Shown: positions 43,740-53,910 of the stretch, in pieces
How positions within the stretch are numbered: the stretch's first letter is position 1
How the letters are laid out: every line of letters starts with the position of its first letter
Assembly (NCBI RefSeq): GCF_010093595.1
Contig: NW_022985471.1
Location: forward strand, 8,756 to 64,664
DNA length: 55,909 bases
Source: Mytilinidion resinicola
Lineage: Eukaryota; Ascomycota; Dothideomycetes; Mytilinidiales; Mytilinidiaceae
Direction of reading: 5' to 3'
Made by a program: the position numbers and the translations under genes
Notes under the pieces: model-generated
Seen by the model: only the letters and a program-made list of their open reading frames with translations
Told to the model about the DNA's origin: nothing
Database searches by the model: none

Positions 43740-45133
43740 TCAAGCTGGCACCGTAAACCATAGCAGCTCACAAAAGCAGTCTTTCGGGACGGTTCGTTCG
43801 AGCACCTGCCACGGCGTAAATACCGGTGTCATCTTCGGCGGGATAAGCGTAGTCAAGCTATCCACCGTTTCCGGTAGTTCCAAAAACGCCCACAACGAGG
43901 CTTCGATAGATTGTCGATCAGCCATCTCGAGCTGCTTCCATGCTGCCGTCATGCGTACAGCTGACACCCAGAACTCAAGGCACTTTGTACTAGTCGCAAA
44001 GAGAAAGCTCAAGCGAATTAACGCCTAAAGCAGGTGCTCCGGGGAAAGTGCAGAATCGTCGGACTTCTGATCGAGGTGCTCTGCGACAGATGCGAGATAT
44101 GACTCGACAGCGCGTGAGAAATCACCGTAGTCCTGCATCGCAGATGTCAGGAAGATGATAATCGCAAAACGACAACTTGCTTTAACAGATGGAGATTTTT
44201 GATGATCTTCAATCGACTCCTGGGTACGTTTTACAAGTCTCTTGAGTGCTGTCGGGGTCTTGAAAACTTTGGAGCGAACATAGTCATTTTGCTGCTCCTC
44301 ATCGGCTTGGGAAGTCGGCAAAACTTTCAATGTCGTTGACTTTCTTTTTAAGAGTAATCCTTTTAGCTCTTCGTATCCCTCCCTATGGAGAGGTTGGTCC
44401 ATAAAGCCATTCGATGTACCAGAAAGCGCAATGGCAGCCCAGGTGTGCTTTGTGAATACCAAGGGCTCATCGCGGAATGAGAGCAGGCCTCCGTTAACAG
44501 CAATCATTTTTTGGGCAGCTCGCCAATGCATGGATGAAGACTCGCCGCTTCTCCTCTTAACGTTAGCTAGCAAGCATGTTGCAAGAGTGGTTCCGCTAGT
44601 CGGCGATGAAAGATTGGTGATGATGTCTTGAATGACATGGTTCTCGTAACTAATTGGATAAGGCAGGTCGTATAAACTTGCTCGATGACAAGCCGCTTCA
44701 AACAGCATGGCTCGTAAAGAGACCGGCTCCCGTCTGTACAACTGGAACAGATCGACGGCCATTACGATGCTGCCAACATGATGTTGCCAATACTTTCGAA
44801 ACAGCGACGGAATGAGAGTTGTATCTTCCAAGGTCAGAACACGCGATATTTCTAGATCGTAGCCTTACAATGATGTATCAATTGGTGCTCGTCATCGCTC
44901 AAGGTGAAAGCGTAAGTGGCAAAAGGGTCGCGGTAGCCGGACCCCAGATTGATTGGAGAAGGCAAGAGGCGAGAGGGCGTTGACAATCTGGCATCAATCG
45001 TGTGCTCTGAATAGGTTCCTAAAAGGTTTTCCCGTCGTTGTCGCCGATGTCTTTCCTTTGCTGCGTGTGCGCGAGCTTTTGACTTCCTTCCCGGGTTTGA
45101 CTCCTCCACGAACAGCAAGCGAGGTGGCGCCAT
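43740..45133 (-). pseudogene. Fungal transcription-factor-like protein without zinc cluster, one in-frame stop
   Basis: Exon 1 is 45133-44869 and exon 2 starts at 44824 (44-bp intron GTAAGG...GGAAG). The start has a basic stretch (KSKARAHAAKERHRRQRREN). The middle shows the helical pattern of the fungal regulatory middle domain (FRKYWQHHVGSIVMAVDLFQ, LRAMLFEAACHRASLYD, WRAAQKMIAVNGGLLSF). This architecture, a basic patch without Cys6, is common for Fungal_trans_2/DUF3468-type proteins. A TAG at 44027-44025 interrupts the frame after ALSPEHLL; the same frame then continues ALIRLSFLFATSTKCLEFW to 43740, 449 residues in all. TGG-to-TAG by one G-to-A change is the simplest explanation. Confidence 0.7.
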
Positions 45134-45630
45134 TGTGGGCTACACATGTAAGAGGAGACGAACTGAATACAGAAGTCAAGCGATAGACCACTTACGTCTT
45201 GAAACTGATCACGAAGTTATACGCGGAGTTGCCCCGATTACCAATCTAGGCCATTCGATTACTAATCGCTAAGGAGTCAAACTTGAAGTGAGATTTTTAT
45301 CTTCACGGCACCACAGCACCTTTCTCCGTAAGGGCTGTATTATAATGTTGAGATCATCACTATAGTCAAAGTCACGTGGGAGCGCTTCATAAGCTAGCAC
45401 CCCTAAAACACCGAGATTAGGAGATCCTAGGGAGGATTAGAGGTGTGCCTAGGTGACTTAGATGGGAGTGAATGTAAAAATATAAGAGTGCAAAGGGAAA
45501 GAGCACACAGTGAGCACAGAGTGGAGATCTCGTCGCGGCAAGGGAACGAGGGGGTGAAATGTGGCGGCGCTAAGGTGGCGGTGCTTGTGGCACATGAAGG
45601 CGGCGGTGTAGCCAATTTCGCTGATCAATC
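45134..45630. other. Intergenic, flank of module D
   Basis: Upstream of the regulator gene. Near 45520-45600 the minus strand matches sequence downstream of module B (GCCACAT, TCTCCACTCTG, TTTCCCTT), so the repeated unit may be longer than the module itself. No gene seen. Confidence 0.45.
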
Positions 45631-45819
45631 TTCTCAGCTTTGCACGTGATTTCCATCTAAGCCTTCGCCTTTTGGTATTCGCCAGAAGAAATGTTATTAG
45701 TAAGGTTTTCAGGAGAGCATAACATTCAGTGTGAATGACAGAAGTTCTTACCCTTAGAACAGCTGGAACATTTATAGGAGTGGAGCACGTGGCACGTCGT
45801 CTAGATGAAGCTAGCTTCA
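45631..45819 (-). promoter_or_regulatory. Promoter-like dispersed module, copy D
   Basis: Minus strand: GAAGCTAGCTTCATCTAGAC, GCCACGTGCTC, CTCCTATAAATG, CACTGAATGTTATGCTCTCC and AATCACGTGCAAAGCTGAGAA. It is oriented towards the regulator gene at 45133, whose ATG is about 500 bp away. No nearer gene is seen. Confidence 0.75.
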
Positions 45820-46152
45820 AGTTTCCGCCTCCAGGATTCTACGTACAAGGGTACCTAGGCTACAGTAGCGCCCGGTGGAGGCTTAGCTTTTGCTGGCGTT
45901 TCCTGTGTAACGTCGGGACGGCCCGCTAGTGGTCCGCCAACTTTTGAGAGGTCGCTAGCTGCAGGTTCAGGAGGCAGGACGGCAAAGCGGCTAAGCCATG
46001 CAAAAATCCCCTGTACGAGGACAAGGCGCGTAACGCCTATGCTAAGCCTCCCTCTCGATAACGAGGCCGCGAATACCACCGTATCATTAGGCGCTGCCTT
46101 TGGGAAGGCAGCCTGCTGATCTTCAATCAGGCTGACGTATCACCCTGGGCTA
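45820..46152. other. Intergenic, weak minus-strand ORF only
   Basis: A minus-strand frame at 46079-45855 (74 codons, one hydrophobic stretch) has no recognised family. No other content seen. Confidence 0.3.
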
Positions 46153-46327
46153 CACTCTCCCCCCTGTACGGACTGGACACGACCCTGCGCAAGGCACGAA
46201 ACCAGGGGTTTCACACTGTAAACCACCCCTGTTGTGCACGGTAGTGTTCAGTCCGTTCAAGGGGGGGTAACTGTAAAATCCCATGTTCTACGCATGGTCG
46301 TGTCCAGTCCGTGCAGGGGGGAGAGTG
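46153..46327. mobile_element. TA-flanked MITE, 175 bp
   Basis: Inverted ends of about 31 bp with one mismatch begin CACTCTCCCCCCTG and include GGACTGGACACGACC. TA stands on both sides (46151-46152 and 46328-46329), the target choice of Tc1/mariner elements. Inside, near 46243-46267, lies a third, imperfect copy of the right end (TTCAGTCCGTTCAAGGGGG). No ORF. The right TA is part of GTATATAGACC, a plausible TATA box for the gene at 46499. Confidence 0.85.
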
Positions 46328-46498
46328 TATATAGACCATCGCCCACAGCTATCGATCCTTGATAGTACCTCTTTCCCTCCGCTCTGCAGTCTCTAGGCGC
46401 AGCTCACTCATCGACTTACTCCTACCCTCACCGTCTCATTGTGCCCCTTCTTGAACCCTGCATAAGGAACTGGCAAATAACACCCGAGGTAGTACCTT

Positions 46499-48001
46499 AT
46501 GTGCACTATACCTTTCTTTGCAGCTGCCATCCTGTTCGCCTGCGTTAGCGCTCTACCGTTGAAAAATGAGACTAGTGGAGCGAACTTCCAAAATGCCATG
46601 GGAAAAGAGGAGCCAAAGCAAGGATGGACTTCTTCCCCCAACGAGAGGGGCACTGCAGATATTCTTTGGAGCTGCGGATCAACAGTAATTTTATGTTGCT
46701 GGTCGATGCTCTGCCTCAACGTACCAGGACCTAAGGACACCTACTGGATCATAATTCGACGCAAAGTGTGGATATTTAGTTTGACTCTCTGTGGACCCGA
46801 AGTGTGCGCTATTTCTTCGATGGGACAGTATCTATCGGCCCATCAATCTTCTAGGGACTTTAAGGCAGCAGGGATTAGCGATTGGACATTGCAACATGCC
46901 TTCTTCGCTGATATGGGCGGCTTCGTTTTGCAGACGCGCGACTGGGTGCCCTTTCCAATTACTGCGAAGCAATTGTTATGGCTGACCCAGCGCGACTACA
47001 TATCAGTTTCTCCGGCAGTCTTTCGACATATTAAAGACAGGAACAAGGTCGATGGCATGATGCGGTTCATCATGGTGCTACAAACGCTTTGGTTTCTCGC
47101 CAACTTCTTTGGACGAATCGCCCTAGGACTTGCGATTACCACCATTGAGCTGACGACTGTGGCCTTCATCTATGCCAGTCTGCCCATGGTATTCTTATGG
47201 CGACATAAACCTGCTGAAGTGGGAGTTGCCGAGGTCCTGGTTACCGACGCGAGCATGACCGAGATACTGTTAGCAGGGGGAGAGGCTGCGCGTGAGCCGT
47301 ACAGCAAGACGCCGCTGGATTTCATCGACCGCAAAGAATGGGCTTGGTCGATCTATTGGCACCACTTGAGAAATATCCTTCGTTACTTGCGTATTGCCGC
47401 CGGACCTCAGGTGCGCCCCGCGGACCGCGTCTCCAATTTCGACATTCCCGAGATTCCCACTTGGGTCTTTTGCCTTGGTGCTGTATACTACTTCGGATTT
47501 GCCGCCATCTTCGTAGCTGGATGGAACATGAGCCTACCGACCCACACGGAACAGCTGCTTTGGAGAGTGGCAGGCCTCCTCTGCCTTGGAACTCTATTTG
47601 TTGGAGAAATTATAACCGAGATGGCGTTTACAGTCTGGCCATATGTCAGAGCGAGATGGTTACAAAGCTGCGAAGAGGGCAAGTCCAAGTTTAATCCGAC
47701 TATTGCTCATGAACACGAAGTGTCTCCCGATGAGAGGAATTCTAGGTATTCCAGGCCCTCAAACCCACCAAGACCCCGGCCGCGCACGATATGGAATTGG
47801 ATAAGGAACAATTCCGTTGGGCAGGATAAACAAGTTAGTATGCAGCTTAGAGTACTACTACCCATGTATGTTATCGGCCTTTTATATATTACGGCAAGAG
47901 TTTTTATTATCGTGGAGGACATCTTGGAGTTGCGTTCGCTTCCTTTGAGCTGCTACAAAACTCCCGACTGGCAGCAATTTATACCACATTTGGGGGGATA
48001 G
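46499..48001 (+). CDS. Polytopic membrane protein with signal peptide, orphan fungal family
   Basis: A single exon of 500 aa. A signal peptide (MCTIPFFAAAILFACVSALP) is followed by a short lumenal part and ILWSCGSTVILCCWSMLCLNVPGP. Hydrophobic helices include IFSLTLCGPEVCAI, FIMVLQTLWFLANFFGRIALGLAI, TTVAFIYASLPMVFLW, VFCLGAVYYFGFAAIFVAGW, VAGLLCLGTLFVGEIITEM and VLLPMYVIGLLYITARVFIIVED. The C-terminus ends PDWQQFIPHLGG. The W-S-C-G-S-T and LNVPGP motifs mark a large family found across filamentous ascomycetes with no known function. It differs from the family at 96 and 15834. A MITE ends about 170 bp upstream. Confidence 0.85.
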   Translation: MCTIPFFAAAILFACVSALPLKNETSGANFQNAMGKEEPKQGWTSSPNERGTADILWSCGSTVILCCWSMLCLNVPGPKDTYWIIIRRKVWIFSLTLCGPEVCAISSMGQYLSAHQSSRDFKAAGISDWTLQHAFFADMGGFVLQTRDWVPFPITAKQLLWLTQRDYISVSPAVFRHIKDRNKVDGMMRFIMVLQTLWFLANFFGRIALGLAITTIELTTVAFIYASLPMVFLWRHKPAEVGVAEVLVTDASMTEILLAGGEAAREPYSKTPLDFIDRKEWAWSIYWHHLRNILRYLRIAAGPQVRPADRVSNFDIPEIPTWVFCLGAVYYFGFAAIFVAGWNMSLPTHTEQLLWRVAGLLCLGTLFVGEIITEMAFTVWPYVRARWLQSCEEGKSKFNPTIAHEHEVSPDERNSRYSRPSNPPRPRPRTIWNWIRNNSVGQDKQVSMQLRVLLPMYVIGLLYITARVFIIVEDILELRSLPLSCYKTPDWQQFIPHLGG

Positions 48002-48254
48002 ATGTAGAGCAGTCTCACGACGAGGCTGCTTATTTTGATCGAGGTACAGACGATAATTGGACATGGTACGGAGGCATAGATCGGACTGGATTTAAGCAAA
48101 CTGATTTTCCTACCAACATAGATGTAGTTTTATGCTAGATAAAATTGATTTAGAAAGCGAGTCATATCATTTTCCACGGCAAGTACAAATCGTGACTCGA
48201 AACGAAGTTTCTGCATGCAATATGTATTAGTCTGAGTATATTAGAAGCCGTCTA

Positions 48255-48590
48255 AGCTAAGTCGCAGCACTGCCTAGATGCGGTACCTTTGCCAGAGGAA
48301 GAGAAGGGGATTTTGTCGGGCCCAAGACTCCGTTCGTGCTTCGCAAAGTGAGAAATAGATACCGTATCGTTGGTTTGGCCAATTTCGGGAGCATGTTTCT
48401 GAATGGTACTATTTGGAAGGATCTTTTGGAGCAGCTTTCTGAAGAGTCTGAGTCGTTTTTTGTGCAGGAACTCGCAGTTTGTTGATCAGCATGACCATTT
48501 TTATTATAGGGATAGAGATGGATAGACACGTTTATCGCCGTAGTTCTAAACAGGACTTGCCGTTCCGGACGGATCGAGAGCTTTAGTTGC
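48255..48590 (+). pseudogene. HET-type protein, C-terminal remnant
   Basis: One frame reads GDFVGPKTPFVLRKVRNRYRIVGLANFGSMF and then LNGTIWKDLLEQLSEE to a stop near 48481. This matches the family ending: a PFVLR strand, then R/Y-x-I/L-V-G and a G-x-M/F-x-N-G turn. No upstream HET domain is visible. The segment around 48390-48590 is also similar to 53540-53750. Confidence 0.55.
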
Positions 48591-48814
48591 TGTGAATATG
48601 ATGAGGCGTATGCGCTGGATAGATCGTGAACTGCGATTTGTTCACACGTCTCCGTGCAAGGGACTTTGGGGGGCTTTGGTGAGCATAGGCCGGCCTAAGT
48701 GTGGATATATGACTGTGTCCCGAAACAACTGGTATGTATAGTGTGGAAAGGTGGGGTGGGCAAATTGGAATGGAGATTGCTGGCGATATTGAATATACTT
48801 GTTTCATATTTTAA

Positions 48815-49563
48815 GACCAGTGCTACGTGCACGACCCCTTTTTGCTGCTTGTACGATGTCCTTTTGCTGCACGTACGACCCCCCCCCTTAGCAGCCTCTT
48901 CACCGCGTTTTAATTAGCTCGGAGAGCTCGGAGGTTCCTCCGGCCATTCACTCTTACGTATATTTGCACGTGCAGCCTTTCCGTTTCATCTACAGCCTTC
49001 CCATTTTGTATAGCTACGTGTATAGCTACGTGTATAGCTACGTGTATAGCTACGTGCCTACGTGCCTACGTGCCTAGGAGAATGCCTAAACCGTCGATTT
49101 CGCACCTAATAGAGGCCCTCTCTCCATCGCCCCTGGCCTACAAGCACCTACGTAAAGTCCTCATCAACGAGATCCTCCGCATACTCATCAAAGTCCTCAT
49201 CAGCCGCCTCACGAGCTGCCTCACGAGGCTGCGGCAGGCCTGTCGACTGCGCTGTACTTCCTGCGACAGGCTGTAAACCCCGTACCTGCGCTTCTAGTAG
49301 CGCAATCTTCCGCTCAAGGTCTGCCTTGATATTCGCACGTCGCTTCTTTGTAGGACCTCCTGGTGTTGAGTTCTTAGGTGGCCTACCGCGCTTCCTAGGC
49401 GGCTGATTGATAAACGCATTTGGAATCTATCTATGCTCCGGAGTAGTCGGCCCGATAAGCGAGCCAATTAAAACGCGGTGAAGGGGCTGCTAGGGGGGGT
49501 CGTACGTGCAGCAAAAGGACATCGTACAAGCAGCAAAAAGGGGTCGTACACGTAGCACTGGCC
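48815..49563. mobile_element. hAT-like MITE 2, 749 bp, TSD TATTTTAA
   Basis: Inverted arms of about 105 bp begin G(A/G)CCAGTGCTACGTG and include CGTACGACCCCC and CACCGCGTTTTAATT. They are flanked by TATTTTAA at 48807-48814 and 49564-49571. On the minus strand (about 49435-49080) a partly open frame has an AT-hook-like KRGRPPK and a basic/coiled stretch (KKRRANIKADLERKIALLEA), possibly a leftover of a transposase or accessory protein. Subterminal words (TTAATTAGCTCGGAG, TTCCTCCG, CATTCAC) are shared with MITE 1. Confidence 0.85.
49009..49056 (+). repeat. 12-bp subterminal tandem array, 4 units
   Basis: TATAGCTACGTG repeats exactly four times and is followed by shorter CCTACGTG units to about 49076. 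Its place inside MITE 2 corresponds to the 12-bp array of MITE 1. Confidence 0.9.
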
Positions 49564-49766
49564 TATTTTAACTCCTAAAGGGGGCATTGCATAATTATTT
49601 AAACTTGATCCCCCTTGACGCTACGCTCTTGATTGATCTGGATCGAGTGCAGGCACCTCGAATCTCAATGAATGTTGCGCTGCAGACTCCATTCGCGATT
49701 GAGAAACCTCTCCCTAGTTGGGATCTGCAATCCCAGCGATCACTCGAGGTCGAGGTTGTAGGCGGA

Positions 49767-51218
49767 CTAATACTCCAGATCGTCAAAATATGTGTAGAGC
49801 TCATCAACATACAAATATTTCGCTGATTCCTCGAGCTGGCGAAGGGTTTCAATGAGGACTCTGCTCTGCAATCTCTCCCGGATCGTGGGTCGGGGCGGAG
49901 GCGAGGGCGCTGGCGAGGGCGGAGGCGTCCTCCCAATAAAAATATCTCCGTTCTTGAACGTAGAAGCGTTACAACCATTGGAACTGCCGAATAGCCCAGG
50001 AGGGGTCATGTCTAGTCTCGCTTGGTCCCAGAAGATTATACCGGTTTTCTTTAACGAACGTTCACTCCTTGAATCGGAAGAAGAGATAAAACAGTATCCC
50101 GGGTTCTCCCGACTTAATTGCTCTATGGTGGTTTCTTCGCAATTTTCTTGTACTTGGCTTTCATCCTTCACACGACGCGTACGGATATATGTCTCGAGGG
50201 CTGTCTCAAGAGTAGGACAGCATCCGTCATTGGCAAAATTCTTCATAGCCATCAGACGCTGACTGAAGTCTGTGGTGGAAAGGTGCTTCAGGAAAGGAAG
50301 CCCAAGCTCCACCATGCAATCGATCTGGTATCCTTGGTTGTACCTGTCGTCGAACATGCTCAGCCCATACAAGTCAAGACTCTTCAGAGACGTAGCCATT
50401 TTTGGATGGTCGCCTTTCCGTTCAACGTTCTCTGCAAAAATTGCGAATATCGTGTCCTCCACTTCCTGCACCACTATAGTCATTTGATGGGTCAGATAGC
50501 TGTGGATGCTTATTATCTCAAAAAGCTCCCATGGCTGGTATCGTGCCTTGAACTCTTCTTGTGGAAAGTTTCCTCCGGAATAGTCATGGCGCTCAGAGAC
50601 GTGATCCGGACCACCATAAAGACGTCTATACTCCTCGAATCGGCAAAAGGCGCGGAACAGCCGGGCACGTTCAAGTCCCGAGAGAAGAATGGAGGATATT
50701 TCTTCGCCTGACCAGTCCACATTCCTGGATCCTTTTCCACAGAGGCAAGCTTCTCGAAATTCAGCAAGTGCTCTCGCCGCGAAATCGTTAATGAAGCCAT
50801 TTACAAGATTCCATAGTTTGCAGAGGGAGTAGAGCGTATCAAGATTGCGAAAATCTTCCTTTAGTTCACCTTCCGGAATGGAATCAAGAAAACCCTTGAC
50901 ACGCTGTAGTCGCCGTTTTCGGTACTCCTCATCCGTAAGGCGACCTCGGCCGCGGCCTGGCAGCCCTGCGATGTATTCTCGTCGTGCGGAGAGGCTGCAA
51001 ACCGAGTAGGCACGATTCGCAAGAAGAAGGTCTTTCATGGTTGCTGGATGGACGGCATTGTGAAGGACAGCCGAAAGGACGGAAGCCTTGTGATTCTGAA
51101 AGATCTGGTAGATGGGCTTGGTCGTCCGAATGAAAGAGTAAAGGTCGGTGGGCGACTCCAGCTCCATGAGAATCATGAGAGTGAGGTCTGCGGAGAGATT
51201 GTAGGTAGAGGAGGTCAT
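49767..51218 (-). CDS. F-box-like hypothetical protein
   Basis: One exon, 483 aa from ATG 51218; the frame is open for 19 more codons upstream but without ATG. The N-terminus YNLSADLTLMILMELESPTDLYSF, then TTKPIYQIF, has the L-P/A-x-x-L-x-x-x-I-L pattern of an F-box, which would link it to SCF ubiquitin ligases. The middle is helical, with no Leu-rich or WD repeats. A Pro-rich stretch (TPPPSPAPSPPPRP) precedes the last 40 residues. Fungal genomes hold many such orphan F-box-like genes. The frame is intact. Confidence 0.65.
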   Translation of the reverse strand: MTSSTYNLSADLTLMILMELESPTDLYSFIRTTKPIYQIFQNHKASVLSAVLHNAVHPATMKDLLLANRAYSVCSLSARREYIAGLPGRGRGRLTDEEYRKRRLQRVKGFLDSIPEGELKEDFRNLDTLYSLCKLWNLVNGFINDFAARALAEFREACLCGKGSRNVDWSGEEISSILLSGLERARLFRAFCRFEEYRRLYGGPDHVSERHDYSGGNFPQEEFKARYQPWELFEIISIHSYLTHQMTIVVQEVEDTIFAIFAENVERKGDHPKMATSLKSLDLYGLSMFDDRYNQGYQIDCMVELGLPFLKHLSTTDFSQRLMAMKNFANDGCCPTLETALETYIRTRRVKDESQVQENCEETTIEQLSRENPGYCFISSSDSRSERSLKKTGIIFWDQARLDMTPPGLFGSSNGCNASTFKNGDIFIGRTPPPSPAPSPPPRPTIRERLQSRVLIETLRQLEESAKYLYVDELYTYFDDLEY

Positions 51219-52052
51219 GTTGGGCGATGGTAGAGGGATTTGTGTGCGCGTGTTGGTGCCTCGAGGGGTTAGCAAAGTGCCTTATCGATAAGAGAGGGCG
51301 CTGGTCACGTGGTCATCTCGCCTTTCCCAGCCTCGGAATTTAGCTGTTTGACGAAGTTTCATCTACACCATCAAATGTCACTTCCTCTAAGTCAACATAG
51401 AACACTATCAGCGTGCCCCTACGCGCTGCGGCGTATTCCACTGTTCCACATCTCAGGCGTCTCGCTGCCGCAGCAGAGCTGGCCCGTGCAAAGCGTATCG
51501 CTGCGGCACAGACTAATGAGGCATCTTAGCATAGCCTTCGCCGCACGCAGATGAGCTTGAGGATACTGGATGCACAGTTTGGCAAATGGGGAGCTCACAG
51601 GAAGCGCCATTCGCGGACTGCTTCAGTCTCATCATTCTGAAGCGGTTTCAATTCCCGACTATCTCGACGGGGAGTAACGATAACCTATCCCGCTTCAAAG
51701 CACAGCTTGAAGATTATTTTAGGCCGAGATGCTGTCATTGCTGCTGCTGAATGTGCCCTCACAATTAGATGTCTGTATCAGGTTTATCTGAACTCACGGA
51801 TTTGAATGGTTTTGCCCTAGATTCTCATAGCCGCCGAACTTCATGGCGATCGCATGCGGAAAGACGGCGTTTCTATGATCTGGAGGCCTGCTGTCCGACC
51901 AGGCGCTTATCTTCCATTCCTAAATGAGGACTCCATGAGGCACTGGTAAGGTAAATCTAAAATACTTTTGTTGTCCCTATCTTTTCTTGAACATTCAGTT
52001 TCCGTCTTACCCTCCACGGCTCGTCCCTTCCTTACAAGTCACGTACTTCAGG
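51219..52052. other. Intergenic, no supported gene
   Basis: Promoter side of the F-box-like gene and upstream flank of the decayed gene at 52053. The open frame 51309-51554 has no recognised content. Confidence 0.4.
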
Positions 52053-53060
52053 ATGTCGTCCCGCTATGGACGAATAAGGGTCACCAATATCCCATACGAC
52101 AACGAGACTGACTATAGAAATGAGCGGATTCGACGGTATCCTAATACCTACTATGATGATCACCCCTCTCAAGAGGCTGAGGATGATTACAATGCGTACT
52201 CAACCCACACGGATAAAGCGAACCGAGCTGTAGGATACTACAAATAGCAACGGCAGGCCACCGAGTCTCAATTCGAGCGGGACACCAAGTCCAATCTGTT
52301 CCGGAGTGAAAAAGACAAGCTAAGAGAACGCAAATATTACAAAAAGTATGATAGCCTGTTCCCAGAGCAGCACAGCAGATTGGTGGAGCCTGCCCTAGAT
52401 GCCTCATTTGCAACCGAGAAGTGAGCAGCTCTTTTATTGTCTTTTTACCTCAAGGCTGATATTCGGTAGTATGGCAGTTGGTCGCCATAAGTTCCTGGAA
52501 TCACATCCCCTTGGGTATAACATATTGCGTGGCCGAGAAAAGCATGTAGATTATTTTGCAAGCGCACAAAAGCAATGGGAATTATATGATAAGAAAGCCC
52601 AGAAGCACGCTCAATATGCAAGGTTAGTTAACCTATTCTCATAAATACTGTGTCTCGTCATAAATATCTACCACACCTTTTTGCCACATCGTAACTGTGA
52701 TCTGCTGACCTGGATTTCTGAAAATACCATGAGGCACCACAAGCGGTGGTAGAAAAGTGTGCAAATATCTATCACCACGCGCTGGCTGAACCAACCCTTT
52801 CGGATATCCATGAAAGGAAAGACTAACGCCAGCTCAGTGACCCTGAGATAAACGAGAAGCGAGATCAATATGGGCGACTGAGGCCTCGGTACGAACCTAG
52901 CGACGACGAGCGAGAAGAATACTACGATGACTTAGAAGAGAGTCGCGGGGTCGTTCTTTTGGGACCAAGCCCCAGCACGATCCTCGCGTAGTAGAAGTAG
53001 AAGTCGAGGACGACACGGGTATCGAGCCAGCTACGGTGAAGACTATCCCTTCCAACACTG
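52053..53060 (+). pseudogene. Charged, tyrosine-rich hypothetical protein gene, decayed
   Basis: From ATG 52053 the frame encodes a very charged protein (NETDYRNERIRRYPN, DDHPSQEAEDDYNAYS). After a TAG at 52246 it continues QRQATESQFERDTKSN and KLRERKYYKKYDSLFPEQ. A GTGAGC...CGGTAG intron at 52422-52470 would join ENMAVGRHKFLESHP and KAQKHAQYAR. Later pieces (EAPQAVVEKCANIYHHAL, DDEREEYYDDLEESRG) need further frame changes. The consistent composition across stops suggests one decayed gene. No family recognised. Confidence 0.45.
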
Positions 53061-53539
53061 AGCTGCATGTGGCTGTTATACAGTCAATCGCTCCGGTCAT
53101 CGAATCGCTCCGATATGCTCATGGAGAGGAACATCAGAGTTGGCGGACGCGAGCGTTGAAAGGGACAGCTACGACGGAAACTAGTATGGCGAGAAATACT
53201 GGCTGTGAGTCATAGATTGAAGCCTAAGTTGGGCAGCTAAAGTGGGCTAAGTTGTTGTTTCGCGATTTTTGCTAGATGTGGTAGTTGGTTTGAACGGTAC
53301 GATATCTGATGGTACTCAATTTCATGTCTCGCATGGTTTCGCAAATCTTTTATCAATCGTTCAAGTCACACGGAGAACAAAGGCTCTCAAAAGCCGCTCT
53401 GGATAGGGATCTGCCAAGATCGCTCTATTAGTCTCATTGATTCCCAAACTAGACGCTACCAAGATGATTACGCACCCGAAAGCAGGTTGCTGAATGGGGC
53501 GGACAGGTGTTACGCGTACGAACAGCTAGGCGAACCTTG

Positions 53540-53750
53540 GGAATTTGTTTCTGAATGAAAATATTTGGATGGATCTTGTAGAGCTGCTCTGTGAAGGGTC
53601 TAAGTCGTTTTTGGTGCGAGTACTTGCACTTTGGGGACCATTTGGACCAATGGTACGGTTACGGATATTCGACGGATATAGGCGTTTATCGTCGTAGTCC
53701 ACTTCGTAATTCCAGACCAGGCCTGGCATTCCGGACGGATTGAGGGGTTC
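53540..53750 (+). repeat. Diverged copy of the HET-tail segment at 48390-48590
   Basis: Shared words in the same order: TTTCTGAATG, TTTGGA(A/T)GGATCTT, GAGC(A/T)GCT, TAAGTCGTTTTT-like, GTTTATCG(C/T)CGTAGT and CATTCCGGACGGAT-like. Its frame is more damaged than the 48-kb copy. It probably derives from the same HET-type gene family or from a local duplication. Confidence 0.5.
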
Positions 53751-53910
53751 AATTACTCACTTCTAATCTCTGATTATGCAACGAGTCACCAAAATTATAA
53801 CGTATCTTCCTTCGTTGATTTTGATACTTTGTTGTTAGGTCAGCTTCTTTTGTCGCTATCAATCAGCATCGTCTACTTTCATATCTCTACTAAAATCGCT
53901 TGGAAATCAG

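Noticed and set aside
48815..49563. CRISPR-like or satellite array from the repeated TACGTG words
   Set aside because: The repeats have no spacers and lie inside a TIR element with an 8-bp target duplication in a eukaryotic genome.
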